Source: Bradyrhizobium sp. ARR65
GTDB lineage: Bacteria; Pseudomonadota; Alphaproteobacteria; Rhizobiales; Xanthobacteraceae
DNA: 64,000 nucleotides
Reading direction: 5' to 3'
Assembly (NCBI RefSeq): GCF_000472385.1
Contig: NZ_AWZU01000008.1
Location: forward strand, 1-64,000
The notes under the pieces were generated by a model. It was not told where the DNA came from and ran no database searches. It saw only the letters and a program-made list of their open reading frames with translations. How positions within the stretch are numbered: position 1 is the stretch's first letter; the number at the start of each line of letters is the position of its first letter. The position numbers were made by a program, and so were the translations under genes. Positions 26,819-34,623 of the stretch are shown here, piece after piece.

Positions 26819-27334
26819 CTAGCGCGAGAGGCGATACTCGTCGTCGATCACCACCAGCCGGGGCGGGACATCCGCGCCCCATCGCACAGCACGAGGTTCA
26901 AATCCTCCACGGTCGCGCCCGGCGCGAAGCTTCGCACCAGCAACGCGTCAAACCGTGCCTCGATGAGGCGGCGGGCGAAGTCTTGCGTCTTCGCCTCTCC
27001 GCACTCCGGTTGCCTTCACGTGGTCGCGCCATGTCGTATCCGCGGGCGCGGCGGCGTCCATGTGATACTTCAACAGTGCGCTGTCGTCGCGGCTATCGAA
27101 CACGCGCTCGATGTCGGCATCATATGACACGACCGTCGTCGGTTGCAGGTTGCCGACCTGGTTGGCCTCTCGCAATGCCGTCATGATCGACAGGGACGTG
27201 TAGAGCGCCGGCATGCCCCTTGGATTGAAGCGACCGCCGTAAAGCTCCGCCCCCCGGCCCGACAACGGTTCACGCGCATAGATTGGGTTTAGTGCCCGGT
27301 AGAGCTTCCCCTCAAACCGGATCGCCACGGTCAA
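26819..27334 (-). pseudogene. RES-domain toxin, double frameshift
   Basis: RES toxins degrade NAD+ and are held in check by an Xre/MbcA-type antitoxin. The frame opens with AIRFEGKLYRALNPIYAREP, LYGGRFNPRGMPALYTSLS and ALREANQVGNLQP, all RES signatures. It then leaves frame near 27000; the natural continuation KTQDFARRLIEARFDALLV is in another frame. A second shift near 26885 restores WGADVPPRLVVIDDEYRLSR and a stop at 26819. The conserved Arg and Tyr of the N-terminal half are present, but the C-terminal third cannot be made. Its start overlaps the antitoxin stop by four bases, the normal order in such operons. Confidence 0.8.
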
Positions 27335-27597
27335 GCGTGAACGCCGGCGTCGACTGCGTCGACATAGTCGAGCACCTCATCGGCACGCCCGCTGCGTACA
27401 AGCTGCATGGCCGTCTGGCCGGAAAATCCCGGCAGCGGCTCCGAGCGATACCAGGCATAGGCCATCAACGCCGAACCGAAGCGCGGCTCGACCTTGTTGA
27501 TGACCTCGATCATCTCGCGCAGCCGCCGTTGCGTCCGGTTGGATCGCACCCGCTCCTTCCGCTGCACCGCGTCCCGGCCGAGCAGGGCCGCTGACAT
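27331..27597 (-). CDS. Xre/MbcA/ParS-type antitoxin
   Basis: This is the antitoxin partner of the RES toxin. With ATG at 27597 the protein has 88 residues. The toxin-binding domain is recognised in LREMIEVINKVEPRFGSALM, AYAWYRSEPLPGFSGQTAMQ and VRSGRADEVLDYVDAV. The frame stays open to 27717, but the extra residues do not look like family sequence. The stop codon overlaps the start of the RES gene (ATGA at 27331-27334). It appears intact although its toxin is broken, so it may be a left-over or may answer a toxin elsewhere. Confidence 0.75.
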   Translation of the reverse strand: MSAALLGRDAVQRKERVRSNRTQRRLREMIEVINKVEPRFGSALMAYAWYRSEPLPGFSGQTAMQLVRSGRADEVLDYVDAVDAGVHA

Positions 27598-27799
27598 CGG
27601 GGACGTACTATGCCCGGCGCGGTGCACTCCCCCCCACTCAGGAGCACCCGCCCGCGGCGGAACCGCACTTATGCACGGCGCGGCTGACCAGTTCGCGCCC
27701 GAGGACCGCTGCGGCATGGACTGCGATGCCGCCGATTCGCGCTACGCGGCGAGCGTCCTTTAGACTGTTCCGACCGAGAGTGGCTGCAGTACCTGCCTG

Positions 27800-28189
27800 T
27801 CAGGGCGCTCGCACCTTGATGCCGCCGAGAGCGTTGGCGGCATCGGCGAAATCCTGGTCAAAGCTGATGAAGGCCTCACAGCCTTCCGCCTTCGCCAGAT
27901 GAAGGCCATCCGCAAAGTCCACACCCTGCCGCATCCAGCCCAACGCCTTCGCCGCGGCGGTCGCATCTTCCAGACTCGCGCGCGGCAGCCCCGCGAAATC
28001 GGAGAGGGCCTTGACACACTGGACAGCAGAAAACCCATAGACGCTCCGCAGCACCCACTCGGTCTCCAGCAGGACCGTGGTGCAGACGAAGACGTCATTG
28101 TTGTCGATCAGCCTACGTGCCCGGGCAGCCTGCCTGGGATCGTCGCCCACCAGATAGCGCACGATGAGATTAGTATCGATTGCGAGCAT
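27800..28189 (-). CDS. vapC: VapC-type PIN-domain ribonuclease toxin
   Basis: This is a toxin of the VapBC type that cleaves RNA in the cytoplasm. The 129-residue PIN domain begins MLAIDTNLIVRYLVGDDP, with the first catalytic Asp at residue 5. The remaining acidic residues are in LLETEWVLR (Glu), GVDFADGLHLA (Asp) and FISFDQDFAD (Asp). All four expected positions are filled, so the toxin should be active. The ATG at 28189 was chosen because it places the PIN motif at the N-terminus. The gene overlaps the antitoxin gene by 20 bases, as usual for the pair. Confidence 0.92.
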   Translation of the reverse strand: MLAIDTNLIVRYLVGDDPRQAARARRLIDNNDVFVCTTVLLETEWVLRSVYGFSAVQCVKALSDFAGLPRASLEDATAAAKALGWMRQGVDFADGLHLAKAEGCEAFISFDQDFADAANALGGIKVRAP

Positions 28190-28451
28190 GCCGCCGTTTC
28201 GCCTCGGCGGCGATCCCCGCCTCCATATCCGCGATCGACTTTGCGGGCCCCTTATATGGCAGGGAGCCGAAGACGTCTTTCGGCCGCGTGGGCGCAAAGG
28301 CGGGCTTTGCCTTCAGCAATACGCCCTCCGGGGTATCCTCCACCACCAGTTCCGTTCCCGCAGGCCAGTGCCGCCGTTCCCGGATCGCCTTGGGCAGTAT
28401 CACCTGGCCCTTGGTCGAGACGGTGGTGGTCAATTTCTGTTTGGCGGACAT
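28170..28451 (-). CDS. vapB: AbrB/SpoVT-type VapB antitoxin
   Basis: This is the antitoxin and autorepressor of the VapBC pair. With ATG at 28451 it has 93 residues. The AbrB swapped-hairpin domain is STKGQVILPKAIRERRHWPA, then GTELVVEDTPEGVLLK. The C-terminal part (GSLPYKGPAKSIADMEAGI) should bind the toxin. It precedes and overlaps vapC. The pair is intact, unlike the RES system next to it. Confidence 0.9.
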   Translation of the reverse strand: MSAKQKLTTTVSTKGQVILPKAIRERRHWPAGTELVVEDTPEGVLLKAKPAFAPTRPKDVFGSLPYKGPAKSIADMEAGIAAEAKRRHARNRY

Positions 28452-28669
28452 GGCGCCTTTCCGGTAAGACAAAAGTAAGATAGTCTGGCCGAGACCGAAT
28501 GGCAAGGCTAAGTGCGCCCAATAAGTGATGGACACGACGACGTGGGGCTGGGGATTGGGTTATCGAGCCCCTGTTAAAAGATTTACGGTGGTCCAGGACG
28601 TTCAAGAATTCCTCGTGATATGATCGGACGGGCCAATAGCGGAAATTCGCTACGACGCAGCTTTCGGAT

Positions 28670-29530
28670 TCAAACCGGTCGAGCGCTCGGCCTAAATTGT
28701 GTCAAGGCAACACCAGAGATCGCTAGCAGCGCACCGATAATCAACTTCGGAGTCATCGGCTCGCCAAGAAATAATGCGCTCGACATCAAGGCGAACACCG
28801 GCAGCAGTAGACCGAAGGGGGCAACGCGGCCCATAGAGCAGCGAGCGATCAGCCAGAACCAAAGGCCAAATCCAACAATTCCTCCGATAAAAATTGTGTA
28901 GGCGAGTGCCAGCCAGCCACGTTCATCCGCAGCAACGAGGCTCGCCAGTTGTCCATATTCAAGGAGCAACGACATCAACATCACCTGCGGTACAGTGAAC
29001 AGCGACGACCAACCCATCAACATCAAGGGGTCAAAAGGGCCATAGCGTTTCGTCAAGACGTTGGATATCGCGAACGCGAAGGCAGCTCCGATCACCAGCA
29101 GTAGTGGTAGCCCGTTTGACGACAGGCCGGGCTCCGCCCTCAACACAAAGACGCCGGCGAATGCAAGCACTACTCCTGAGACGGTGTTGAGAGACGGCCT
29201 CTCGGCCAGCAGCGGCCAGGCCAACAGGACCGTGAAGGGCGTGGAGAGTAGATATGCGACAGCCGTCGTGCTTCCCGAGCCACGCCCGAGACCAACGTAG
29301 AAGAGCCCGAAGTTCAGTCCACCAAGAAAAAGCGAGATAGCTGCGATAGGACGCAACTGTTCACGCGTGGGCTTTTTGACGAACGGAATAAGCAGGAGCG
29401 CGGTGGCCAGGAAACGCAGCGCAAGGAAGAAGAACGGCGGAAACTCCGTAATGCCCACTTTGATCACCACGAACTGATAACCCCAGAGCAAAGGAACGGC
29501 CACCGCGCAAACAATCTGGATCGCGGACAT
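28670..29530 (-). CDS. EamA/DMT-superfamily exporter under TetR control
   Basis: This inner-membrane exporter with ten helices in two EamA repeats (286 residues) starts with AVAVPLLWGYQFVVIKVGI, and the second repeat starts at AFAFAISNVLTKRYGPFDPL. The end SSALFLGEPMTPKLIIGALL is the usual helix 9-10 region. The ribosome site AAGGAG stands eight bases before ATG. A palindromic site, shared with the upstream tetR gene, lies directly 5' of the ribosome site. This implies repression by that regulator. The substrate is unknown; toxic organic compounds are likely from the regulatory layout. Confidence 0.9.
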   Translation of the reverse strand: MSAIQIVCAVAVPLLWGYQFVVIKVGITEFPPFFFLALRFLATALLLIPFVKKPTREQLRPIAAISLFLGGLNFGLFYVGLGRGSGSTTAVAYLLSTPFTVLLAWPLLAERPSLNTVSGVVLAFAGVFVLRAEPGLSSNGLPLLLVIGAAFAFAISNVLTKRYGPFDPLMLMGWSSLFTVPQVMLMSLLLEYGQLASLVAADERGWLALAYTIFIGGIVGFGLWFWLIARCSMGRVAPFGLLLPVFALMSSALFLGEPMTPKLIIGALLAISGVALTQFRPSARPV

Positions 29531-29545
29531 CGTATTCTCCTTTAA

Positions 29546-29559
29546 AGACCGATTGGTCC
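29546..29559. promoter_or_regulatory. TetR operator before the exporter gene
   Basis: AGACCGATTGGTCC contains arms GACC and GGTC around four bases. With its flank it reads TTTAAAGACCGATTGGTC on the plus strand. The same pattern occurs at 30227-30240. It lies between the promoter region and the ribosome site of the exporter gene, where a bound repressor would block transcription. Confidence 0.7.
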
Positions 29560-29600
29560 AGATATCGGCGCGCCGATCGTGAGGACGGGCCCGGGTTTGC

Positions 29601-30215
29601 TTACCTGATGAAACGATCGAGCAGAGCGTCGGCCGCGGCTTGGGTTATGGTTCCAGTCGGCGCCGTTTTGCTGATCACTCGCAGCCCCTCAACGAAACAG
29701 ACGAGAATGCGGGCAGCATTTGCAGGGTCGACACCGTCGGCTAACTTGCCCGCCGCCTTCGCACGGGAAAGTGCATCCGCCACCCGCGCCTCCATGACTT
29801 TGAAAAAGCTCGCGATGCGACGATTAACATCAGCGTCACGCCCGGCCAGTTCCATGGTTGTGGCAATCACCAGACATCCGAGCCGACCGTGGGCGCCGCT
29901 CGTACGGTCAACATATCCAGCAAGGTAGGCCCTCAGGCCGTCCACCGGCTCCTTGCGAGGGTCAAGCTCGATATCCATCCGCGTCACGGCATCGGCAATG
30001 TAACGATCGAGCGCGCGCAGGAAGAGCGAGTGCTTGTCACCGAAAGCAGCATAAAGGCTGCCGCGCGAGAGCTTCGTCGCACGAAGAAGGTCTGGCAGCG
30101 CCGTGGCATGATAGCCACGCGACCAGAACACACCCATCGCGCGTTCGACAGCGGCTTCCGCATCGAAACTCCGCGGGCGACCGCGGGGCAACGGCATTGA
30201 GGTTCGGTTGCTCAT
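29601..30215 (-). CDS. TetR/AcrR-family repressor
   Basis: This 204-residue repressor has an N-terminal helix-turn-helix (AAVERAMGVFWSRGYHATAL, then PDLLRATKLSRGSLYAAFGD). The ligand domain contains the GRLGCLVIATTMELAGRDAD stretch typical of the TetR_C-type regulators for electrophile or drug exporters; Cys in GCLV may be a sensor residue. ATG at 30215 is preceded by the palindrome at 30227-30240, so autorepression is expected. The exporter gene is the next gene on the same strand. An earlier start at 30233 would run into the operator. Confidence 0.9.
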   Translation of the reverse strand: MSNRTSMPLPRGRPRSFDAEAAVERAMGVFWSRGYHATALPDLLRATKLSRGSLYAAFGDKHSLFLRALDRYIADAVTRMDIELDPRKEPVDGLRAYLAGYVDRTSGAHGRLGCLVIATTMELAGRDADVNRRIASFFKVMEARVADALSRAKAAGKLADGVDPANAARILVCFVEGLRVISKTAPTGTITQAAADALLDRFIR

Positions 30216-30226
30216 TAGAGAGATAT

Positions 30227-30240
30227 AGACCAAATGGTCT
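30227..30240. promoter_or_regulatory. TetR operator before its own gene
   Basis: AGACCAAATGGTCT is a perfect palindrome with arms AGACCA and TGGTCT. On the minus strand it reads TTTAAAGACCATTTGGTC, matching the exporter site TTTAAAGACCGATTGGTC except for two bases in the centre. Its centre lies about 18 bases before the tetR start codon. Confidence 0.75.
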
Positions 30241-30381
30241 TTAAATCAAGTGACCGCTTTGGATCATACTCGGAAGTCGTCGCCAGTCCAAGCTAGGTCC
30301 GATTTAACCCCGACAGCCGACGTCCCAGCAGACTTGCGTTGTTCAGCTCAGGGCGCGCAATAGGTGACATTCGAAGTTTAA

Positions 30382-30407
30382 AAAGGCCGCCAATTGAGGC
30401 GGCCTTT
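30382..30407 (-). terminator. intrinsic terminator, probably bidirectional
   Basis: A perfect 10-base stem, AAAGGCCGCC and GGCGGCCTTT, encloses a 6-base loop. On the minus strand it is followed by further T residues (CCTTTTTAAAC), fitting a Rho-independent terminator for the minus-strand small gene at 30635-30880. On the plus strand the T-run is shorter. Confidence 0.65.
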
Positions 30408-30634
30408 ATCGCAGCAACGGGATTGAGCACATCCGGCTTACGCGAGGGCAAAGCGTCCTTGGAAAACCAGCCAAAGTGATTCGCCCGGGAGACGAACCGA
30501 CCATGATGACCATCTTCAGCCACCCTGGCGATGGTCGGCTTCTGGATGATCAGATTTGCTCTGAGCATCTGCACGTCGTGGAGGCTCATTCAGCATTTCC
30601 AAAAATGCTTCGAATATTAGTGCGGGCAAATAAG

Positions 30635-30880
30635 CTAACAGCATGGCCAATCCTCCGGCAATCGTCTTGTCTGTTCCAAGCTTGCGCTCCCCGACGACTC
30701 GTTCCGTGAACTGACATAACCGTTCTCGCGATATTCAATTTCACGAACCTTGCGAGCATATGTCAGGTATCTGTTGATAAGATCGTTGTCGTTGGGCTTG
30801 AGCTGAATTTGCTTTTCCATGATGGCAAGATCTTCGCGCAGAGTTGCAGCGTCCAACGTGAACGCCCGGTAATGTTGCAT
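30635..30880 (-). CDS. hypothetical 81-residue helical protein
   Basis: The ribosome site AAGGAG lies nine bases before ATG at 30880, so I prefer this start to 30913. The product is polar and helical (TLREDLAIMEKQIQLKPNDN, then LINRYLTYARKVREIEY), with no membrane segment. I do not recognise the family. The upstream region holds two copies of CTGTACACA, possible control sites, and an intrinsic terminator lies about 230 bases downstream. Confidence 0.55.
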   Translation of the reverse strand: MQHYRAFTLDAATLREDLAIMEKQIQLKPNDNDLINRYLTYARKVREIEYRENGYVSSRNESSGSASLEQTRRLPEDWPCC

Positions 30881-31043
30881 GGTCGTCACTCCTTTGCAGT
30901 ACAACGACTGCATTCGGGGCAGCGTTCCTCCTGGTCGCCCGCCTGCGCATGCAACAATGCATGGAACTTTCCTTGCTGGTAGCTTGTTAAGCGATGTGCT
31001 TCTGCTTCAGCACAGCTTGCGCTGGAAGTTCAAAACGATCACC

Positions 31044-31070
31044 CTGTACACAACGATCTCTCTGTACACA
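31044..31070. promoter_or_regulatory. paired CTGTACACA direct repeat
   Basis: CTGTACACA occurs at 31044-31052 and 31062-31070, 18 bases apart, in the region between the TolB/TPR regulator gene and the small gene ending at 30635. The spacing of nearly two helical turns suits two binding units of one regulator. No regulator is identified. Confidence 0.3.
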
Positions 31071-31082
31071 TTCACCGCGTGA

Positions 31083-32642
31083 TCACTCCGGCACGCCGGC
31101 GGCTCGAAGGGCCTCGGCATAGGTTGTCGCCATCGTGTCGCGCGGGAAAGGGATGCGTTGGAAGAAACCGGAGATCGTCAACTCCGGTTCGACGTCGAGC
31201 AACTCTCGTGCGATTACGCCTGCGCGATCCTTGTGACCGAGCCTGACGAGCGCGACGATGAGCACCCGCAAGGCGACGGCAAAACGCCGGTTCTGCGTCA
31301 GCGCCTTTTCGGCCCAGCGAATGGCCTCCGGATAATCCTCATCGGCGATCGCAGCGATCGCCATGGCGCCCGAGATGAACCAGCCGCGCGGGTCGCGCGG
31401 GTTGAGGCGTCGGGCGCGTTCGATCATCGAGCGGCCGTCTTTCCGATTGCCGCGCATGATCTCGATCCAGCCGCCGAGCGAAAGCGCCATCACCGAATTT
31501 GGATTGATCAGGAGTGAGCGAGCGAACCATTCGGGCGCGGCGTCGCGCTTCTCCCGCGACATGTTCCAGATCGCGAACGCAGCCATCCACAGCACCTGGG
31601 CGTCATTGGGCGCAAGCTCGACCGCGCGCCAGGCCAGCCTGACGCCTTCCGCGCTGTGTGCACCATCGGGCGTGATCCAGCCCTGAAAATGGCGCAGCGC
31701 ATGGCAATAGGCCGCCATCGCGATCGCCGGCGCGTAGGATGGATCGATCGCAATCGCCTGGTCGAGACAGGCAAGCGCAGCCGCCGTGCTCTCGGCGGTG
31801 AAGGCGTGCTCGAACCCATAGGCACGCAGCAGAAGATCATAGGCGTCGAGCCGGCTCGGCTTGCTCGACTTCTGACGCTCGACCTCGGCGAATTGCACGG
31901 TCGGCTCGATCGCGGCGACCACGCGTTCAGTGATGCGGTCTTGCAGGTCGAAGACGTCGCTCAGATCGCCTTCGAAACGGTCGGCCCAGAGGTGCCGGCC
32001 CGAGCCTGCATCGATCAGTTGTCCCGTGATCCGTAGGCGGTTGCCGCCGCGGCGGACACTCCCTTCGAGCACATAAGCAACCCCGAGCTCGCGTCCGACC
32101 TCGCGGATGTCGACGGGTTTACCCCTATAGAGGAAAGAGGAATTGCGGGCGATGACGAACAGCCCGCTGCAGCGGGACAGTGCGGTGATGATGTCTTCCG
32201 ACATTCCGTCGGCAAAGAAATCCTGTTCGGGATCGCCACTCATGTTGGTGAAAGGCAGGACCGCGATCGACGGCTCCTCCGGTTTGGCCGGGCTGGCTGG
32301 TTCTCCGACCGGCGCCGCAGACGGCGAGTCCGGAGCCTCATGCACCTCACCGACGAAGCGGATGCCCTTGCGAGGCAGCGTGCGGATCAGCCGCTGCGCC
32401 TCGCCATTGTCGCCGACCGCCGTGCGTGCCGCGTTGACGCGACTGGAGAGGGTGGCGTCCGAGACCGTGCGCCCATGCCAGATGGCGTCCAGAAGTTCGT
32501 CGCGGCTGACCACGCGGTCGCGCGCACGAATGAGAAATTCCAGGAGATCGAAGACCTGCGGCTCGAGGGCAATCTGATCCTGCCCGCGGCGCAGCTCGCG
32601 CCGGCCGGAATCAAGCACGAAGTCACTGAAAACATAGAGCAA
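31083..32642 (-). CDS. OmpR-type DNA-binding / TolB-like / TPR regulator
   Basis: This regulator-like protein of about 519 residues joins an OmpR/ToxR-type winged helix (VFSDFVLDSGRRELRRGQDQ to RTLPRKGIRFVGEV), a TolB-like N-terminal domain (IAVLPFTNMSGDPEQDFFAD and ISEDIITALSR-like GMSEDIITALSRCSGLFVIA), and TPR repeats to the end. Rhizobial genomes carry many such proteins, often annotated as adenylate-cyclase-like although no cyclase domain is present; their ligands are unknown. The frame is open to 32753 (TTG). I prefer TTG at 32642, which has AGGA eight bases upstream and starts just before the winged helix. It is divergent from the epoxide hydrolase-like gene, which it may control. Confidence 0.85.
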   Translation of the reverse strand: MLYVFSDFVLDSGRRELRRGQDQIALEPQVFDLLEFLIRARDRVVSRDELLDAIWHGRTVSDATLSSRVNAARTAVGDNGEAQRLIRTLPRKGIRFVGEVHEAPDSPSAAPVGEPASPAKPEEPSIAVLPFTNMSGDPEQDFFADGMSEDIITALSRCSGLFVIARNSSFLYRGKPVDIREVGRELGVAYVLEGSVRRGGNRLRITGQLIDAGSGRHLWADRFEGDLSDVFDLQDRITERVVAAIEPTVQFAEVERQKSSKPSRLDAYDLLLRAYGFEHAFTAESTAAALACLDQAIAIDPSYAPAIAMAAYCHALRHFQGWITPDGAHSAEGVRLAWRAVELAPNDAQVLWMAAFAIWNMSREKRDAAPEWFARSLLINPNSVMALSLGGWIEIMRGNRKDGRSMIERARRLNPRDPRGWFISGAMAIAAIADEDYPEAIRWAEKALTQNRRFAVALRVLIVALVRLGHKDRAGVIARELLDVEPELTISGFFQRIPFPRDTMATTYAEALRAAGVPE

Positions 32643-32837
32643 ATCGTCAATCCTGCCGGGCCCATCCCAACCGAATTGGCAACCTAGCACAGCCCCCCTG
32701 CCGCAGAAATCATAGTGTTCTGAAGCACAAATCCATGCATTCTGAAAGCGCAAGACGCGGCGTGAAGTTATGGTTTTCCCGTCCCGGCTGAAGTGACGAG
32801 CATGAGCGCGCCGGGAGAGTCAAAGAGGGAGATCGAC

Positions 32838-33887
32838 ATGTCCGAGGACATCAATCATCGCCGGCGGGATTTTCTTGGCATCGCCGCGGCAACATTCGCC
32901 GCTGCTCAGCTTGGAGCAATCGGCTCTGCGAGCGCGCAAACGAAGGCGAAACCGGCGCTGCCCCCGGTCAAGCCGGGAACCAATACCTCCTTCGCTCCGC
33001 TCAAGCAGGTTGATGCCGGGCTGTTGAACGTCGGCTATGCCGAGGCTGGTCCGGCCAATGGGCCCGCCGTCATTCTGCTGCATGGCTGGCCCTATGACAT
33101 CTACAGCTTCGTCGATGTCACGCCGATGCTCGCACAGGCCGGCTATCGCGTCATCGTGCCTTATCTGCGCGGCTACGGCACGACACGCTTCCTCTCGAAC
33201 GATGCGTTCCGGAACGGCCAGCCCGCAGCGATCGCGGCAGACATTATCGCGCTGATGGACGCACTCAAAATCGAACCGGCGACGCTTGCCGGCTTCGACT
33301 GGGGCGCGCGCACGGCGAATATCATCGCCGCGGCATACCCTGAGCGCTGCAAGGCGATGGTCTCGGTCAGTGGTTATCTGATCTCGAGCCAGGAGTCCGG
33401 CAAGCTCCCGTTGCCGCCATCCGCCGAACTGCAATGGTGGTACCAGTTCTATTTCGCGACCGAGCGAGGCCGGCAAGGCTATGAGAAATACCGCCACGAC
33501 TTCTCAAAACTGATCTGGCAGCTCGCCTCGCCGCAGTGGAAGTTCGATGACGCGACCTTCGACCGCAGCGCCAAGTCCTTCGAGAATCCCGACCATGTCG
33601 CGATCGTGATCCACAACTACCGCTGGCGGCTGGCGCTTGCCGAAGGCGAGGCGCGCTATGCCGACCTCGACAAGATCATCGCGGCCACCCCCCTCATCGC
33701 CGTGCCGACGATCACGCTGGAAGGCGACGCCAACGGCGCGCCGCATCCGCCGCCGGCAGCCTATGCCAAGAAGTTTACAGGCAAGTATGAGCACCGCGAG
33801 ATCAAGGGCGGCATCGGTCACAATCTACCGCAGGAGGCCCCGCAAGCCTTCGCCGAAGCCGTCATCGACGCCGCTGCGCTGGCCTGA
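32838..33887 (+). CDS. Tat-exported epoxide hydrolase-like alpha/beta hydrolase
   Basis: This 349-residue alpha/beta hydrolase has a twin-arginine signal (RRRDFLG at residues 8-14, then a hydrophobic run to SASAQT). The nucleophile elbow GFDWGAR places Asp154 as nucleophile, as in epoxide hydrolases and haloalkane dehalogenases. The oxyanion motif is HGWP (82-85), and GIGHNLPQE near the end holds the likely catalytic His. The ATG at 32838 has GGGAG upstream. The cytochrome P460-like gene follows after 11 bases, so both are probably one operon exporting to the periplasm. The substrate is unknown. Confidence 0.88.
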   Translation: MSEDINHRRRDFLGIAAATFAAAQLGAIGSASAQTKAKPALPPVKPGTNTSFAPLKQVDAGLLNVGYAEAGPANGPAVILLHGWPYDIYSFVDVTPMLAQAGYRVIVPYLRGYGTTRFLSNDAFRNGQPAAIAADIIALMDALKIEPATLAGFDWGARTANIIAAAYPERCKAMVSVSGYLISSQESGKLPLPPSAELQWWYQFYFATERGRQGYEKYRHDFSKLIWQLASPQWKFDDATFDRSAKSFENPDHVAIVIHNYRWRLALAEGEARYADLDKIIAATPLIAVPTITLEGDANGAPHPPPAAYAKKFTGKYEHREIKGGIGHNLPQEAPQAFAEAVIDAAALA

Positions 33888-33898
33888 CGAGGATTGCC

Positions 33899-34408
33899 AT
33901 GCGCAGGATCACCGTGATCGGCGTGCTCATCGTCGTACTGCTCCTCATGATCGCGCAATTCGGTCCCTCGCTGGTGCGGGGCCAAACTGCTCGCGCCGCC
34001 TCGCCGATCTTTGGCGTCACCATTCCGGATGGATACCGCGACTGGAAAATGATCGCCGTCGCCCATGAAGAGGGGCTGGACGAGCTGAGAGGCGTTCTCG
34101 GCAATAATGTTGCCGTGAAGGCCTATCAGCAGGGAACGCTGCCGTTTCCCGACGGCACGATCCTGGTGAAGCTCGCCTGGAAGCATGTGCCGGTGGAGGG
34201 GCTGGACGGCGCATTCGTTACCGGCGCCGCGACGACTGTGCAGGTCATGGTCAAGGATGCCAACAAGTACGCAGCGACCGGCGGCTGGGGATTTGGCCGC
34301 TTCGTCGACGGCATGCCCGTGGATGAGATGCAACATCGCACCTGCCTTCCCTGCCATGAGGCGCACGTCAGAGATCACGATCTGGTCTTCACGCGATTTG
34401 CACGTTGA
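33899..34408 (+). CDS. cytochrome P460-family c-heme protein
   Basis: This is a periplasmic heme protein of the cytochrome P460 family, whose best-studied members oxidise hydroxylamine or bind NO. It has an N-terminal signal anchor (ITVIGVLIVVLLLMIAQ), the P460 fold with GVTIPDGYRDWKMIAV, and one heme-binding motif CLPCH (149-153) near the C-terminus. Some members have a Lys cross-link to heme, but I cannot tell from sequence whether it exists here. It is co-directional and tightly spaced with the Tat-exported hydrolase. The physiological role is uncertain. Confidence 0.88.
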   Translation: MRRITVIGVLIVVLLLMIAQFGPSLVRGQTARAASPIFGVTIPDGYRDWKMIAVAHEEGLDELRGVLGNNVAVKAYQQGTLPFPDGTILVKLAWKHVPVEGLDGAFVTGAATTVQVMVKDANKYAATGGWGFGRFVDGMPVDEMQHRTCLPCHEAHVRDHDLVFTRFAR

Positions 34409-34550
34409 TCATGCCGGCAGTCTGGAAAGAGCGAGGACGGTGTCCCGATGGCGGCGCTAAAGGCATCCTACGCCACACGGCCGACGCCGAGATGAGCGGT
34501 GGTTTTCATTCGCTATGGGCCTGGAGGCGATATTCAATGCGTCTAGCCCA

Positions 34551-34580
34551 TTTTGGGAAATGTTGTTTTGGGAAATGTTG
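34551..34580. repeat. perfect 15-bp tandem duplication
   Basis: TTTTGGGAAATGTTG occurs twice in direct succession (34551-34565 and 34566-34580) in the gap behind the cytochrome gene. No gene is disrupted. It resembles a recent slippage event. Confidence 0.85.
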
Positions 34581-34623
34581 TGCTTACACGGTCGCTCGTC
34601 AGGGTGCGTCGGTCATGCCAGGC

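Noticed and set aside
31083..32642. Adenylate cyclase function for the TolB/TPR protein
   Set aside because: Such proteins are often labelled adenylate cyclase, but no cyclase catalytic motif is present; only winged helix, TolB-like and TPR parts are visible.
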